Source: an uncultured Porphyromonadaceae bacterium (GTDB lineage: Bacteria > Bacteroidota > Bacteroidia > Bacteroidales > Muribaculaceae). Taken from it: DNA of 64,000 nt. Shown here one piece after another: positions 15,870-25,619 of the stretch. The stretch spans positions 1 through 64,000 of the forward strand of contig CAMWXJ010000015.1 in assembly GCA_947178215.1 (NCBI GenBank), read 5' to 3'. The notes below the pieces were generated by a model, which ran no database searches, was not told the origin of the DNA, and saw only the letters and a list, made by a program, of their open reading frames with translations. The position numbers were made by a program, and so were the translations under genes. Each line of letters starts with the position of its first letter. Within the stretch, counting starts at the first letter, position 1.

Positions 15870-17465
15870 ATGCCAGATACTCCATCCACTCCGCAACGAC
15901 AGCAATACGGCGGCCCGGGCGCCGCCCGACGCAAGGCCGAGCAACGGACACTCTATGACTTCGGTGGCCGACAGCAGCCGGCCGACACAGAGCTCGAACA
16001 GGCCGTACTCGGTGCCCTCATGCTTGAAAAGGACGCCTACACCACTGTGTGCGACCTGCTTAAGCCGGAATGTTTCTATGAGCCGGTCGACCGCAAAATC
16101 TACGAGGCAATCCAGCATCTCGGAGCATCGCAGCGCCCAATCGACATGCTCACGGTCACAGAGCAGTTGCGCGCCGACGGCACTCTTGAAGAGGTAGGTG
16201 GCCCGGCTTTCGTGTCGGCGCTCACCATGCGTGTGGCGTCGTCGGCCAACGTAGAGTATCACGCCCGTATCGTGGCGCAGAAATATCTTGCACGCGAGCT
16301 TATCACCTTTGCTGCCGAGATAGAGAAAAAGGCGTTTGACGAGAGCAACGACGTAGACGATCTGCTCCAAGAGGCCGAAGGTCGCCTCTTTGAGATTTCG
16401 CAGCGCAACGTCAAAAAGGATGTAACGCAGATTGACCCGGTAATCACGCAGGCTATCGGTCAGATTCAGGCCGCGGCCAACCGTGCCTCAGGTCTTTCGG
16501 GTCTGGAAAGCGGATTTCACGAGCTCGACAAGCTCACGTCGGGCTGGCAGAGCTCCGACCTCATCATCATCGCCGCCCGCCCTGCCATGGGCAAGACAGC
16601 TTTCGTGCTGTCGATGGCCAAGAACATGGCTATCAATTACAACATCCCGGTGGCAGTGTTCTCGCTCGAAATGTCGCAGGTGCAGCTCGTCAACCGTCTT
16701 ATAAGTAATGTGTGCGAGCTGGAGAGTGAAAAAATCAAGAGCGGCCAGCTCACGGAGCGCGAGTGGGACCAGCTCATGGCACGCTCGAAGCATCTCTACG
16801 GGTCGAGCCTGTATATCGACGACACGCCGTCGCTGTCGATATTCGAGCTTCGCACCAAGGCGCGCCGTCTGGTGCGCGAGTACAATGTGCAGATGATAAT
16901 CATCGACTATCTCCAGCTCATGAACGCGTCGGGCATGCGCTTCGGCTCGCGCGAGCAGGAGGTGAGCATGATTTCGCGCTCGCTAAAACAGCTTGCCAAG
17001 GAGCTCAACATCCCTATCGTGGCGCTGTCGCAGCTTAACCGCTCGGTCGAGAACCGCGGCGACTCCAAGGAGGGCAAGCGTCCGCAGCTGAGCGACCTCC
17101 GCGAGAGCGGCGCTATCGAGCAGGATGCCGATATAGTGTGCTTCATCCACCGTCCGGAATATTATCTCCGCTCCGACACCGACGCCGCCGGCAACGATAT
17201 CCGTGGCCTCGCCGAGTTTATCGTAGCAAAGCACCGTTCGGGACGTGTGGACGACGTGAAACTTCGCTTCAAGGCCAAGTACGCGCGCTTCGAGAACTGG
17301 GACGATGCCGACGCCGAAACATTTCCCGCTACGGCCGCCTCGGGCATCGACCTGTCGGCGTTCTCGGCCCCGACACAGGCGCCCGGAGTGCCTCGGGAGC
17401 TTGCCACGCCGGCCGACAATCAGGTGTTTGTCCCCACCGTCGACACCGCTCCGCCCCCCTTCTGA
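15870..17465 (+). CDS. dnaB: Replicative DNA helicase DnaB
   Basis: About 531 residues from ATG 15870 (MPDTPSTPQ). The N-terminal helical domain begins at ADTELEQAVLGALMLEKDAY and binds primase. The RecA-like C-terminal domain carries Walker A (ARPAMGKTAF), Walker B (MIIIDYLQLMN), SREQEVSMISRSLKQLAKEL and the arginine-finger region ending in VAKHRSGRVDDVKLRF. It unwinds the fork as a hexamer. The C-terminal 50 residues are Ala/Pro-rich and probably disordered. It is transcribed alone from a near-leaderless promoter, and the next gene begins 123 bases later. Confidence 0.95.
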   Translation: MPDTPSTPQRQQYGGPGAARRKAEQRTLYDFGGRQQPADTELEQAVLGALMLEKDAYTTVCDLLKPECFYEPVDRKIYEAIQHLGASQRPIDMLTVTEQLRADGTLEEVGGPAFVSALTMRVASSANVEYHARIVAQKYLARELITFAAEIEKKAFDESNDVDDLLQEAEGRLFEISQRNVKKDVTQIDPVITQAIGQIQAAANRASGLSGLESGFHELDKLTSGWQSSDLIIIAARPAMGKTAFVLSMAKNMAINYNIPVAVFSLEMSQVQLVNRLISNVCELESEKIKSGQLTEREWDQLMARSKHLYGSSLYIDDTPSLSIFELRTKARRLVREYNVQMIIIDYLQLMNASGMRFGSREQEVSMISRSLKQLAKELNIPIVALSQLNRSVENRGDSKEGKRPQLSDLRESGAIEQDADIVCFIHRPEYYLRSDTDAAGNDIRGLAEFIVAKHRSGRVDDVKLRFKAKYARFENWDDADAETFPATAASGIDLSAFSAPTQAPGVPRELATPADNQVFVPTVDTAPPPF

Positions 17466-17588
17466 CGAAAAGTTAATGCCGCGAAAAAAAATTAACTAAA
17501 CGCGCAACTTTTTTCATGACGCTGTTGTTAGGAAAGTATAAAAAACAAACACACTACACACACAACAATCCTCCACAACTATTTAGTT

Positions 17589-18650
17589 ATGAAAAAAGCG
17601 TTAGTTATGATGGCCCTCATGCTCGGAATCGGCACGGCGGCTTTCGCACAGAACATCAGCAAGAACGAGGCCAAGCAGCTCAAAGCTTTCCTCGCCCAGA
17701 CAGCAGAAAACGGTGAGAGCAACGCACAGGCTCTCAAAGTAGCCGACCTCAATAACGTAGGCGCCATCGAGGGCGTGACCGTAGCCGGTGGCCACGTGAC
17801 CGCCATCGAATGGAAAGACAAAAAGCTCGCCGGCTCACTTGATCTCTCAGGCTTCACCTCTCTCCAGAAGGTGGATGTAAGCCGTAATAAAATCACCTCG
17901 ATCGATGTGAGCGGCAACAGCTCTCTTGGCTCGCTCAACGTGAGCCGCAACCTCCTTACCGCTATCGACATCGACGGCTGCTCGTCGCTCACCGACCTCA
18001 AAGTCTACAAGAACCGTCTTACCTCGCTCAATGTAGCGGGCGCCCCGATTCTCGCCAGCCTCAACTGCTCCGGCAACCTCTTTGTAGAACTCAACGTTTC
18101 AGGCTCTGCCACGTTGAAGACCCTTAACTGCCAGAGCAACCACCTCGAAGCACTCAACGTGACCAACTGCACCAACCTCACCAACCTCTACTGCGGTTAC
18201 AATCACCTCACTGCTCTCAACCTTGTAGGCGTGACAGCCCTCAAAAACCTCAACATCGACTCCAACGAGATTGCACAGCTCTACGTGCAGGGCCTGCCGA
18301 TGCTCACCTCGTTTATGTGCACCGACAACAACATGACCTCTCTCGCAGTACGTGAGTGCAACAACCTCCTTGACCTCGTTTGCTCCTACAACGACCTGAC
18401 CACATTCGAACTTACCGGCTGCAACAACGTCCAGTATATCGACTGCTCCTACAACGACCTTACAACCCTTAGCCTCAGCAACCTTACCTTCCTCCAGCGT
18501 CTGCTCTGCAACAACAATCAGCTCAACATGCTCGACATCTCGTTTGACACTCAGCTCTCCTATGTCAACTGCCGCAACAACATGATTACCGATCTCCGCA
18601 CCACCGGTGACGATAACCTCGGAATGCTCGCTTGCCGCTGGTTTGACTGA
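17589..18650 (+). CDS. Secreted leucine-rich repeat protein
   Basis: A protein of 353 residues with a signal peptide (cut near AFAQ, residues 1-21). From about residue 80 to the end it consists of roughly 12 repeats of 21 residues with the pattern L-x-x-L-(D/N)-(V/C)-S-x-N-x-L-T. This resembles the internalin/SDS22-like LRR fold seen in Bacteroidetes surface proteins. Many repeats carry Cys at the same position (LNCSGN, LYCGYN, LVCSYN, YIDCSYN). No sorting domain, lipobox or enzyme domain is visible. It probably binds a protein or glycan in the periplasm or outside the cell; the ligand is unknown. The upstream 123 bases hold no clear TAnnTTTG. Confidence 0.8.
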   Translation: MKKALVMMALMLGIGTAAFAQNISKNEAKQLKAFLAQTAENGESNAQALKVADLNNVGAIEGVTVAGGHVTAIEWKDKKLAGSLDLSGFTSLQKVDVSRNKITSIDVSGNSSLGSLNVSRNLLTAIDIDGCSSLTDLKVYKNRLTSLNVAGAPILASLNCSGNLFVELNVSGSATLKTLNCQSNHLEALNVTNCTNLTNLYCGYNHLTALNLVGVTALKNLNIDSNEIAQLYVQGLPMLTSFMCTDNNMTSLAVRECNNLLDLVCSYNDLTTFELTGCNNVQYIDCSYNDLTTLSLSNLTFLQRLLCNNNQLNMLDISFDTQLSYVNCRNNMITDLRTTGDDNLGMLACRWFD

Positions 18651-18712
18651 TACCGCCAACGCCTTCAGGACGCAACCCAATCTGTTGCGGTTCTGACATA
18701 ACTACAATCGCC

Positions 18713-18744
18713 GAGCCCCGGACGCTATCCAGCGCCCGGGGCTC
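18713..18744. terminator. Bidirectional terminator, LRR gene / prfC
   Basis: GAGCCCCGG and CGCT pair with AGCG and CCGGGGCTC across an ATCC loop, with one A-C mismatch. It lies between convergent genes and can serve both. A smaller hairpin (CGCAAC...GTTGCG, 18671-18689) precedes it. Confidence 0.75.
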
Positions 18745-18771
18745 TATATGTCGTGCCGGAATTGTGCAGGC

Positions 18772-20352
18772 TTAAAATTCGGATGAGAAGTGGAAACGGA
18801 GCTTTGGGAAGTCGCTCTGGGCCATTGTCAGGACGTAGGAGGAGTCGGCGAGGAACACGTCGCGGCCGTCTCGGTCTACGGCCATGAACTGGTGTTTGCG
18901 GCGTTTGAAGGCTTCGAGGGCATCGGCGTCGTCGCTCTCTATCCAGCACGCCTTGTAGAGCGAGATAGGCTCCCATCGGCACTGTGCGCCATATTCGTGC
19001 AGCAGGCGGTATTGTATGACCTCAAATTGTAGCTGACCAACCGTGCCGATAATCTTGCGGCCGTTGAACTGGTTGGTGAAGAGCTGAGCCACACCCTCGT
19101 CCATGAGCTGCTGGATGCCTTTCTCGAGCTGTTTTGACTTCATGGGGTCGGTGTTCTCAATGTATTTGAACATCTCAGGCGAGAATGATGGAAGGCCGCG
19201 ATAGTGCAGTTTCTCGCCCTGTGTGAGGGTGTCGCCAATCTTGAACGAGCCGCCCGAGTCGGGGATGCCTACTATGTCGCCGGGATAAGCCACGTCGACA
19301 ATGCTCTTTTTCTGAGCCATGAAGGCGGTGGGAGATGCAAATTTGAGGCTCTTGCCCGAGCGCACGTGGAGATACGGCTCATTGCGCATGAAGGTGCCGG
19401 AGCATATCTTGACGAATGCGATGCAGGAGCGGTGGTTGGGGTCCATGTTGGCGTGTATCTTGAATACGAATCCCGAGAACTTCTCCTCTTCGGGGCGCAC
19501 TTCGCGCTCTTCGGCCGACACGGGCGAGGGGCAGGGGGCTATCTCCACGAAGCAGTCGAGCAGCTCTTTTACGCCGAAAGTGTTGAGGGCCGAGCCAAAG
19601 AACACTGGGGCAAGCTCGCCGCGGCTGTAAGCCTCGCGGTCAAATTCCGGATATACGCCTTCTATAAGGTCGAGGTCCTCACGAAGCTTGGAGGCGTCGG
19701 TCTCGCCTACGGCCTCGTCAATGCGGGGGTCGTTGAGGTCGTCAATCTCCACTCGCTCGCTCACGCGCTGCTTGTCGGGGGTGAACAGGTCGATGCCTTT
19801 TTCGTAGATGTTGTAGACACCCTTGAATTTGGCTCCGATATTTATAGGCCACGACAGCGGACGCACGGCAATCTTCAACTCCTGTTCGAGCTCGTCGAGG
19901 ATGTCAAACGGGTCGCGTCCCTCGCGGTCGAGCTTGTTGACGAATATTATCACGGGAGTGTTGCGCATGCGGCACACCTCCATGAGGCGGCGTGTCTGTT
20001 GCTCAACGCCCTTGGCTACATCGACCACGATGATTACTGAGTCGACCGCCGTGAGTGTGCGATAGGTGTCCTCGGCAAAATCCTGGTGGCCGGGAGTGTC
20101 GAGGATGTTGATTTTGTAGTCGCCGTAATCGAAGCCCATGACGGAGGTGGCGACCGATATGCCGCGTTGCTTCTCAATCTCCATCCAGTCGGAGGTGGCT
20201 GTCTTTTTGATTTTATTGCTCTTCACGGCTCCGGCCACGTGTATGGCACCACCAAATAGTAGGAGCTTTTCGGTAAGGGTGGTTTTACCTGCGTCGGGGT
20301 GAGATATGATGGCGAATGTGCGGCGGCGCTTTATTTCGTCGGTAAGTGTCAT
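18772..20352 (-). CDS. prfC: Peptide chain release factor 3
   Basis: A protein of 526 residues, full length for RF3. The GTPase domain shows G1 SHPDAGKT (17-24), DTPGHQDF, and [10 protein letters not shown], the last specific to RF3 rather than EF-G. Domain 2 and the RF3 C-terminal domain follow ([19 protein letters not shown]). It removes RF1/RF2 from the ribosome after termination. It starts 16 bases after rfbD ends on the same strand and has no promoter of its own, so it should be transcribed with the rhamnose gene. Confidence 0.95.
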   Translation of the reverse strand: MTLTDEIKRRRTFAIISHPDAGKTTLTEKLLLFGGAIHVAGAVKSNKIKKTATSDWMEIEKQRGISVATSVMGFDYGDYKINILDTPGHQDFAEDTYRTLTAVDSVIIVVDVAKGVEQQTRRLMEVCRMRNTPVIIFVNKLDREGRDPFDILDELEQELKIAVRPLSWPINIGAKFKGVYNIYEKGIDLFTPDKQRVSERVEIDDLNDPRIDEAVGETDASKLREDLDLIEGVYPEFDREAYSRGELAPVFFGSALNTFGVKELLDCFVEIAPCPSPVSAEEREVRPEEEKFSGFVFKIHANMDPNHRSCIAFVKICSGTFMRNEPYLHVRSGKSLKFASPTAFMAQKKSIVDVAYPGDIVGIPDSGGSFKIGDTLTQGEKLHYRGLPSFSPEMFKYIENTDPMKSKQLEKGIQQLMDEGVAQLFTNQFNGRKIIGTVGQLQFEVIQYRLLHEYGAQCRWEPISLYKACWIESDDADALEAFKRRKHQFMAVDRDGRDVFLADSSYVLTMAQSDFPKLRFHFSSEF

Positions 20353-20368
20353 GAGCTGAATTATGGTG

Positions 20369-21247
20369 TCAGAGTGTTTCTGGATTGATGCGGGCCAAGG
20401 TGGCGGCGAGGCTCTCTTCCCAGTGCGGGATGCTGAGGCCGAATGTCTTTTTTATGAGTTGCTTGTTGAGTACGCTGTAAGGGGGGCGGGCGGCACCGGA
20501 GGGGTTTTCGCTGCAATAGTCGGCTGTCGAGATAGGCTTCACGTCGACATCGGTCATGCCGGCAATGCGGAATATCGCTTTTGCGAAGTCATACCACGAG
20601 GCGACGCCTTCGTCGGTGTAGTGGAATATGCCCGGAATCCACTGCGGAGCTTTGAGGATTGATATTATGGCCGAGGCCACGTCGGCAGCCGCGGTCGGGG
20701 TGCCTATCTGGTCGGTCACCACGCGTATCTTGCGCCCTTTCGCGCCGAGCGACAGCATGGTCTTGACAAAATTGTGATTGTAGGGCGAGTATAGCCATGC
20801 GGTGCGCAGGATTATTGCGTTGGGGCACAGACTGAGAAGCACCACCTCGCCCTTTCGCTTGGATGAGCCGTAGACTGATGTGGGGTTTACCTTGTCGGTC
20901 TCTCGATACGGGAGGTGTGCCGATCCGTCGAACACATAGTCGGTGGATATATGTATCACTTTGGCTCCCGTCTCGTAGGCAGCCTTGGCTATGTTGGCAA
21001 CAGCGTCGGTGTTGATGCGCAGGCACATGGCCGTCTCCTGCTCGGCGCGGTCGACGGAGGTGTAGGCAGCGCAGTTGATGATGTGTGTGTACTCACCGTC
21101 GGCCACTGCGCGTGCCACGGCTGCGGCGTCGGTCAAGTCGAGGGTGTCGATGTCGGTGTAGGTCGTGATTCCCGGCATAGTCTCCTCCAAAAGGGTATGG
21201 AGCTCTGTGCCGAGCTGGCCGCCTGCACCTGTAAGCAGTATCTTCAT
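20369..21247 (-). CDS. rfbD: dTDP-4-dehydrorhamnose reductase
   Basis: A protein of 292 residues. The Rossmann loop is GAGGQLG (7-13). [19 protein letters not shown] and YGSSKRKGE (the Tyr/Lys catalytic pair of extended SDRs) are RfbD signatures. It performs the NADPH-dependent last step to dTDP-L-rhamnose. It is separated from rfbACB, lying divergently on the other side of the trmH-type gene, and is transcribed with prfC from a good promoter at 21295-21327. Confidence 0.93.
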   Translation of the reverse strand: MKILLTGAGGQLGTELHTLLEETMPGITTYTDIDTLDLTDAAAVARAVADGEYTHIINCAAYTSVDRAEQETAMCLRINTDAVANIAKAAYETGAKVIHISTDYVFDGSAHLPYRETDKVNPTSVYGSSKRKGEVVLLSLCPNAIILRTAWLYSPYNHNFVKTMLSLGAKGRKIRVVTDQIGTPTAAADVASAIISILKAPQWIPGIFHYTDEGVASWYDFAKAIFRIAGMTDVDVKPISTADYCSENPSGAARPPYSVLNKQLIKKTFGLSIPHWEESLAATLARINPETL

Positions 21248-21294
21248 TGCAAGATAAATGGTGTCGTGAGGCCCGTTACGGGCATAAACGGTTG

Positions 21295-21327
21295 CAAAAT
21301 TAGCAATTTTCGGCCATAATGAGGCAA
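21295..21327 (-). promoter_or_regulatory. Promoter of rfbD-prfC
   Basis: TTG (21327-21325), 22 bases, then TAATTTTG (21302-21295) on the minus strand. The leader to ATG 21247 would be about 45 bases. Confidence 0.6.
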
Positions 21328-21335
21328 TCTTTTAG

Positions 21336-21343
21336 TAATTTTG
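21336..21343 (+). promoter_or_regulatory. Promoter -7 element, trmH-type gene
   Basis: TAATTTTG is separated from the ATG at 21348 by only CCGT. The predicted start site coincides with the start codon, so the mRNA should be leaderless. No TTG at -33 is seen. Confidence 0.55.
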
Positions 21344-21347
21344 CCGT

Positions 21348-22145
21348 ATGGAACAGATGCAGCAGGGGCGCGCGTTGAGGCGTCTCATAGCCGACCTCGA
21401 CGATGCCCGCGGGCGTCGTGAGGCCCGTGCCTGGAAAGCAGAGGGCACCAAATGTGCCGGCGACCTTCTGGGTTTATTCCCGTGTAGGGTGCTTGTTGCC
21501 ACCGACGCATGGCTCGCGCAACATCCGTCGGCCTCGACCATGGCCGGCAGTGTCGTGGCGGTGCCTCCGCGCGAGATGGAACGTATGAGTCGCTTGCAGT
21601 CGCCCCCGCCGGTGATTGCGGTGTTTGATATGCCCGACACGGAGTTGCCTCCGCGCGACGGCCGCAACCTCATGCTCGCGCTCGACACAGTGCAGGACCC
21701 CGGTAACCTCGGCACCATAATACGTACTGCCGACTGGATGGGTGTGAGGCATATCCTCGCCACCCGTACCACAGCCGACTGCTTTGCGCCAAAGGTTGTC
21801 ATGGCGACCATGGGGGCACTTGCGAGGGTGTCGGTACATTATCTCGACAATCTCGCCGCTGAGCTAATAGCGCGTCACGACGCCGGAGCCGAGATACTCG
21901 GCACATTTCTCGACGGCACCGACATGTTTGCCACTCCGCTTCCGGCTTCCGGCGACGGGTGTATCGTCGTTATGGGCAATGAGGGGCGCGGCATCTCCGA
22001 CGAGGTTGGGAGCACCGTCACACGCAGGCTGCTGATTCCGTCGTATCCGCCTGGCGCTCCCACGTCAGAGAGCCTGAACGTGGCGACCGCCACGGCCATT
22101 ACTCTTGCTCGTCTAAGATTTGGCGGATTGACCCCGAAAGGCTAA
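21348..22145 (+). CDS. TrmH/SpoU-family RNA 2'-O-methyltransferase
   Basis: A protein of 265 residues. The N-terminal 100 residues form a substrate-binding domain (VLVATDAWLAQHP). The SPOUT catalytic domain carries motif 1 LDTVQDPGNLGTIIRTADWMG, motif 2 VVMGNEGRGIS and motif 3 ending in SESLNVATATAI, which forms the knotted S-adenosylmethionine site. It should methylate a ribose 2'-OH in rRNA or tRNA; the exact site cannot be read. The start is fixed by the promoter directly before it. Its stop codon lies inside the next promoter. Confidence 0.9.
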   Translation: MEQMQQGRALRRLIADLDDARGRREARAWKAEGTKCAGDLLGLFPCRVLVATDAWLAQHPSASTMAGSVVAVPPREMERMSRLQSPPPVIAVFDMPDTELPPRDGRNLMLALDTVQDPGNLGTIIRTADWMGVRHILATRTTADCFAPKVVMATMGALARVSVHYLDNLAAELIARHDAGAEILGTFLDGTDMFATPLPASGDGCIVVMGNEGRGISDEVGSTVTRRLLIPSYPPGAPTSESLNVATATAITLARLRFGGLTPKG

Positions 22146-22150
22146 ATTTG
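22119..22150 (+). promoter_or_regulatory. Promoter of rfbACB inside the trmH-type gene end
   Basis: TTTG (22119-22122), exactly 20 bases, then TAAATTTG (22143-22150): a complete consensus match. The first three bases of the -7 element are the TAA stop codon of the upstream gene. The leader to rfbA ATG 22174 would be about 20 bases. Confidence 0.7.
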
Positions 22151-22173
22151 CATAACCAATCACTCAAAGCCCC

Positions 22174-23076
22174 ATGAAAGGCATCATACTCGCGGGCGGC
22201 ACAGGCAGCCGCCTCTTTCCCATAACCCTTGCGGTAAGCAAGCAGCTGCTTCCCATCTACGACAAGCCGATGGTGTACTATCCGCTGTCGACCCTCATGC
22301 TTGCGGGTATCCGCGATATACTGCTAATATCCACTCCGGCCGACCTCCCGGCGTTTGAGCGTCTGCTCGGCGACGGCAGCCGCTACGGAGTGCGCATGAG
22401 CTATGCCCCGCAACCGCGCCCCGAGGGTCTCGCCCAGGCTATGCTCATAGGACGTGAACATATAGGCGACGACGCTTCTTGCCTCATTCTCGGCGACAAT
22501 ATCTTCCATGGTCCCGGACTGTCGGATCTGCTTGAATCGGCAGCGAGGAAAGCCGAGGGGGGACGTGCGTCGGTGTTTGGTTACTGGGTCGACGACCCCG
22601 GACGCTACGGTGTGGCCGAGGTAGATTCGTCGGGCCGCTGCCTTTCCATTGAAGAGAAGCCGGCGCGCCCCAAGAGCAACTATGCAGTGACGGGCATCTA
22701 TTTCTACCCCAAGGGGGTGTCGGATATAGCGGCGACAATCACCCCGTCGGCCCGCGGCGAGCTGGAAATCACCACGCTCAATCAGCGTTATCTCGACGCC
22801 GGAACTCTCGACATCGAGCTCCTCGGACGCGGCTTTGCGTGGCTCGACACCGGCACTGTCGATTCTCTTGCCGACGCCTCGTCGTACATAGCCGCCATAG
22901 AAAAGCGCCAGGGCCTTCAAATCGCCTGTGTCGAGGGTATAGCCTACGCGCGCGGGTGGATAGGCGCTGACAGGCTGAGAGAGATTGCGGCCACGATGCC
23001 GGCGACATCCTACGGGCGTCACCTGCTCCGTCTGGCCGAGACAGCTCCGTCGACTAACCCACTGAAACAGCTATGA
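22174..23076 (+). CDS. rfbA: Glucose-1-phosphate thymidylyltransferase
   Basis: A protein of 300 residues. The nucleotide-binding signature is [13 protein letters not shown] (6-18), followed by [34 protein letters not shown] and WLDTGT, all canonical for RmlA. It makes dTDP-glucose from dTTP and glucose-1-phosphate and is normally inhibited by dTDP-rhamnose. It is first of the rfbACB operon and overlaps rfbC by four bases. Confidence 0.96.
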   Translation: MKGIILAGGTGSRLFPITLAVSKQLLPIYDKPMVYYPLSTLMLAGIRDILLISTPADLPAFERLLGDGSRYGVRMSYAPQPRPEGLAQAMLIGREHIGDDASCLILGDNIFHGPGLSDLLESAARKAEGGRASVFGYWVDDPGRYGVAEVDSSGRCLSIEEKPARPKSNYAVTGIYFYPKGVSDIAATITPSARGELEITTLNQRYLDAGTLDIELLGRGFAWLDTGTVDSLADASSYIAAIEKRQGLQIACVEGIAYARGWIGADRLREIAATMPATSYGRHLLRLAETAPSTNPLKQL

Positions 23077-23633
23077 CAGTTACCGAGACATCGATACCGG
23101 GTGTGAAGATATTGGAGCCCCGGCTGTTTCCCGACGGCCGTGGTTACTTCTGCGAGACTTACTCGCAGCGCGACTTCGAGGCTAAGGTGGCTCCCGGAAT
23201 AATCTTTGTTCAGGACAACGAGAGCCGCTCGCGACGCGGCGTGGTGCGAGGGCTGCATTTCCAGGCTCCTCCCTTTGCTCAGGCTAAACTGGTGAGGGTG
23301 GTGGAGGGCAGGATTGTCGACATAGCTCTCGACATCCGTGTAGGGTCGCCGACCTACGGCCGCCATGTCGCCGTGGAGCTTTCGGCCGACAATCATCGTC
23401 AGCTCTTTCTGCCTGCTGGTATAGCCCACGGTTTCGCCGTGCTGAGCGAGTGGGCCACGTTTCTCTACAAGGTCGACAATTTCTACGCTCCGCAGGCCGA
23501 CGGGGGTATCTCTGTTACCGACCCGCTGCTCGGCATCGAGTGGCCTTTCAGCCTCTCGGAAGCGATATTGAGCGACAAAGATTTGCGTCATCCGGTATTA
23601 TCACAGTTCACTTCTCCGTTTAAATATGAATAA
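23073..23633 (+). CDS. rfbC: dTDP-4-dehydrorhamnose 3,5-epimerase
   Basis: A protein of 186 residues, the usual RmlC length. Cupin core motifs: [19 protein letters not shown] with the catalytic-base His, [15 protein letters not shown] and [14 protein letters not shown]. It epimerises C3 and C5 of the 4-keto-6-deoxy sugar. Its ATG overlaps the rfbA stop (ATGA), and its own end overlaps rfbB by eight bases, so translation of all three is coupled. Confidence 0.96.
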   Translation: MTVTETSIPGVKILEPRLFPDGRGYFCETYSQRDFEAKVAPGIIFVQDNESRSRRGVVRGLHFQAPPFAQAKLVRVVEGRIVDIALDIRVGSPTYGRHVAVELSADNHRQLFLPAGIAHGFAVLSEWATFLYKVDNFYAPQADGGISVTDPLLGIEWPFSLSEAILSDKDLRHPVLSQFTSPFKYE

Positions 23634-24717
23634 CAAGCGTCATTTCAATACAATACTTGTCACCGGCGGCGCCGGGTTTATCGGCTCGCACGTCGTGCGT
23701 CGTCTGCTGACCGCTCATCCCGATTCGCGTATTGTCAACGTCGACCTTCTCACCTATGCCGGCAATCTCTCCAATCTTGACGACATCCCGGCCTTGGCGG
23801 GGGAAAACCGTTATCGGTTTGTTCATGCCGACATCGCCGACGGCGACATGATGCGCCGGGTGATAGCCGAAGAGAAAGCTGACGCGATAGTCAACCTTGC
23901 GGCTGAGACCCATGTCGACCGTTCGATTGTCGACCCGGGCAGCTTTGCGCGTACCAACGTGCTTGGCACCATGTCGCTGCTCAATGCCGCCCGCGCCGTG
24001 TGGGAAGCGTCGCCGGAGGGCTATGAAGGGAAGATGTACTACCAAATATCGACCGACGAAGTGTTTGGCGCGCTTGGCGAGGGCGACGCTCCATTTTGCG
24101 AGACAACTCCCTACAATCCGCATTCGCCTTACTCTGCGGCCAAATCGTCGGCCGACCATTTCGTGCGCGCCTACCACGACACCTATGGCCTGCCTGTATT
24201 GATTTCCAATTGCTCTAACAATTACGGGCCCAACCAGTTTCCCGAGAAGCTGATGCCCCTTGTCATAAACAATATCAAGCATGGGCGCGACATTCCGGTC
24301 TACGGGCGAGGCCTTAATATCCGCGACTGGCTCTATGTCACCGACCATGCCGAAGCTATCGACACGATACTCCACAACGCGGCTGCCGGCTCGACCTACT
24401 GCGTTGGCGGCAACAATGAGCAGCGCAACATAGACATAGTGAAAGCACTGATAGCCGTGACAGACCGTCAGCTTGGGCGCCCGGCGGGAAGTTCCGACCG
24501 TCTCATCACTTTTGTGACCGACCGCAAGGGTCACGACCTGCGTTATGCAATCGACTCTTCGCGCCTGCAAAACGACTTGGGCTGGAAGCCCGCGACAACG
24601 TTTGCGGAGGGTCTGGAAAAGACGGTGGCCTGGTATCTTGACAATACCCGCTGGCTCGACGACATTACCTCGGGCGAGTATGCCCGCTATTACGAGCGTA
24701 TGTACGGCTCGCGCTGA
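23626..24717 (+). CDS. rfbB: dTDP-glucose 4,6-dehydratase
   Basis: A protein of 363 residues. NAD loop TGGAGFIGSHV near the N-terminus, then NLAAETHVDRSI, YQISTDEVFG (the Thr-Asp-Glu catalytic triad) and YSAAKSSADHFVRAYH (YxxxK). NCSNNYGPNQFPEKLMPL completes the RmlB signature. It makes dTDP-4-keto-6-deoxyglucose, the intermediate used by rfbC and rfbD. It ends the operon before a strong terminator. The rhamnose presumably feeds surface glycan synthesis. Confidence 0.96.
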   Translation: MNNKRHFNTILVTGGAGFIGSHVVRRLLTAHPDSRIVNVDLLTYAGNLSNLDDIPALAGENRYRFVHADIADGDMMRRVIAEEKADAIVNLAAETHVDRSIVDPGSFARTNVLGTMSLLNAARAVWEASPEGYEGKMYYQISTDEVFGALGEGDAPFCETTPYNPHSPYSAAKSSADHFVRAYHDTYGLPVLISNCSNNYGPNQFPEKLMPLVINNIKHGRDIPVYGRGLNIRDWLYVTDHAEAIDTILHNAAAGSTYCVGGNNEQRNIDIVKALIAVTDRQLGRPAGSSDRLITFVTDRKGHDLRYAIDSSRLQNDLGWKPATTFAEGLEKTVAWYLDNTRWLDDITSGEYARYYERMYGSR

Positions 24718-24749
24718 CGGTGTCGCTGTCGGCTGAAAAAGATAAAGTT

Positions 24750-24794
24750 GGCCGGGTGTCGGAATTTGTATGAGGCAGATTCCGGCACCCGGCC
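24750..24794. terminator. Bidirectional terminator, rfbB / rprY
   Basis: GGCCGGGTGTCGGAAT pairs with ATTCCGGCACCCGGCC (16 positions, one G-T pair) around a 13-base loop between convergent genes. A second hairpin (CTGTGGC-ACTCG-GCCACAG, 24843-24861) lies nearer rprY. Confidence 0.8.
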
Positions 24795-24900
24795 ACTTAG
24801 GGACAATCTCGATGGATACTTGAATGGATATGGTTATAAAGTCTGTGGCACTCGGCCACAGGCGGAGGGAGGTCGTCGTAAGGTGAGTGCAGTGTCTCTC

Positions 24901-25605
24901 TTACTGGTTTGAGGCGTCGGGGGCGATGAGCTTGTAGCCCTTGCCGTGGATGTTGATGATTTCGATTGAGGGATCTTCGCGCAGATGCTTGCGCAGCTTG
25001 GTGATGTAGACATCCATGGAGCGGGCGTTGAAGTAGTTGTCGTCAATCCAGATGGCTTTGAGCGCGAAGTTGCGTTCGAGAATCTCGTTGACGTGTGAGC
25101 AGAGCAGTGCGAGCAACTCGCTCTCTTTGGTGGTGAGCTTGGTCACCTTGTCGTCAATCATGAGCACCTGCTTCTGGGTGTCGAATGTGAATCGGCCTAT
25201 CTTGTACATGGTTATCTCCTTGCCCTTCTTACCCTTTACGCGGCGGAGGATGGCCTCGATGCGAAACACGAGCTCTTCCATGGAGAAAGGTTTGGTGATA
25301 TAGTCGTCAGCTCCAATCTTGAAGCCTTCGAGAATATCTTCTTTCATCGACTTGGCGGTAAGGAATATGATGGGCACATCGGCATTGACCGTGCGGATTT
25401 CCTGCGCGAGGGCGAATCCGTCTTTGCGCGGCATCATGACGTCGAGCACGCACAGGTCGTATTTGCCTTTGAGGAATGCTTTGTATCCGGCTTCACCGTC
25501 GGAGAAGAGGTCGGCGTTGAATCCTTTGGCTTGAAGGTACTCGCGGAGGAGCATACCCAGATTCTCGTCGTCCTCACAGAGTAGTATACGCAGTCGTTCT
25601 TCCAT
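24901..25605 (-). CDS. rprY: Response regulator RprY
   Basis: A protein of 234 residues. The receiver domain has the acidic pocket CEDDEN (10-15), phospho-acceptor Asp55 in VLDVMMP and Lys in YITKPFS. An OmpR/PhoB-type winged helix follows (LTTKESELLALLC, NARSMDVYITKLRKHL, NIHGKGYKLIAP). The sequence closely fits the Bacteroides RprY type. It is encoded 14 bases after the kinase gene on the same strand. Regulators of this system have been linked to stress and sodium-related responses; nhaA lies directly upstream of the pair here. Confidence 0.9.
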   Translation of the reverse strand: MEERLRILLCEDDENLGMLLREYLQAKGFNADLFSDGEAGYKAFLKGKYDLCVLDVMMPRKDGFALAQEIRTVNADVPIIFLTAKSMKEDILEGFKIGADDYITKPFSMEELVFRIEAILRRVKGKKGKEITMYKIGRFTFDTQKQVLMIDDKVTKLTTKESELLALLCSHVNEILERNFALKAIWIDDNYFNARSMDVYITKLRKHLREDPSIEIINIHGKGYKLIAPDASNQ

Positions 25606-25619
25606 AATTATATACGTGT

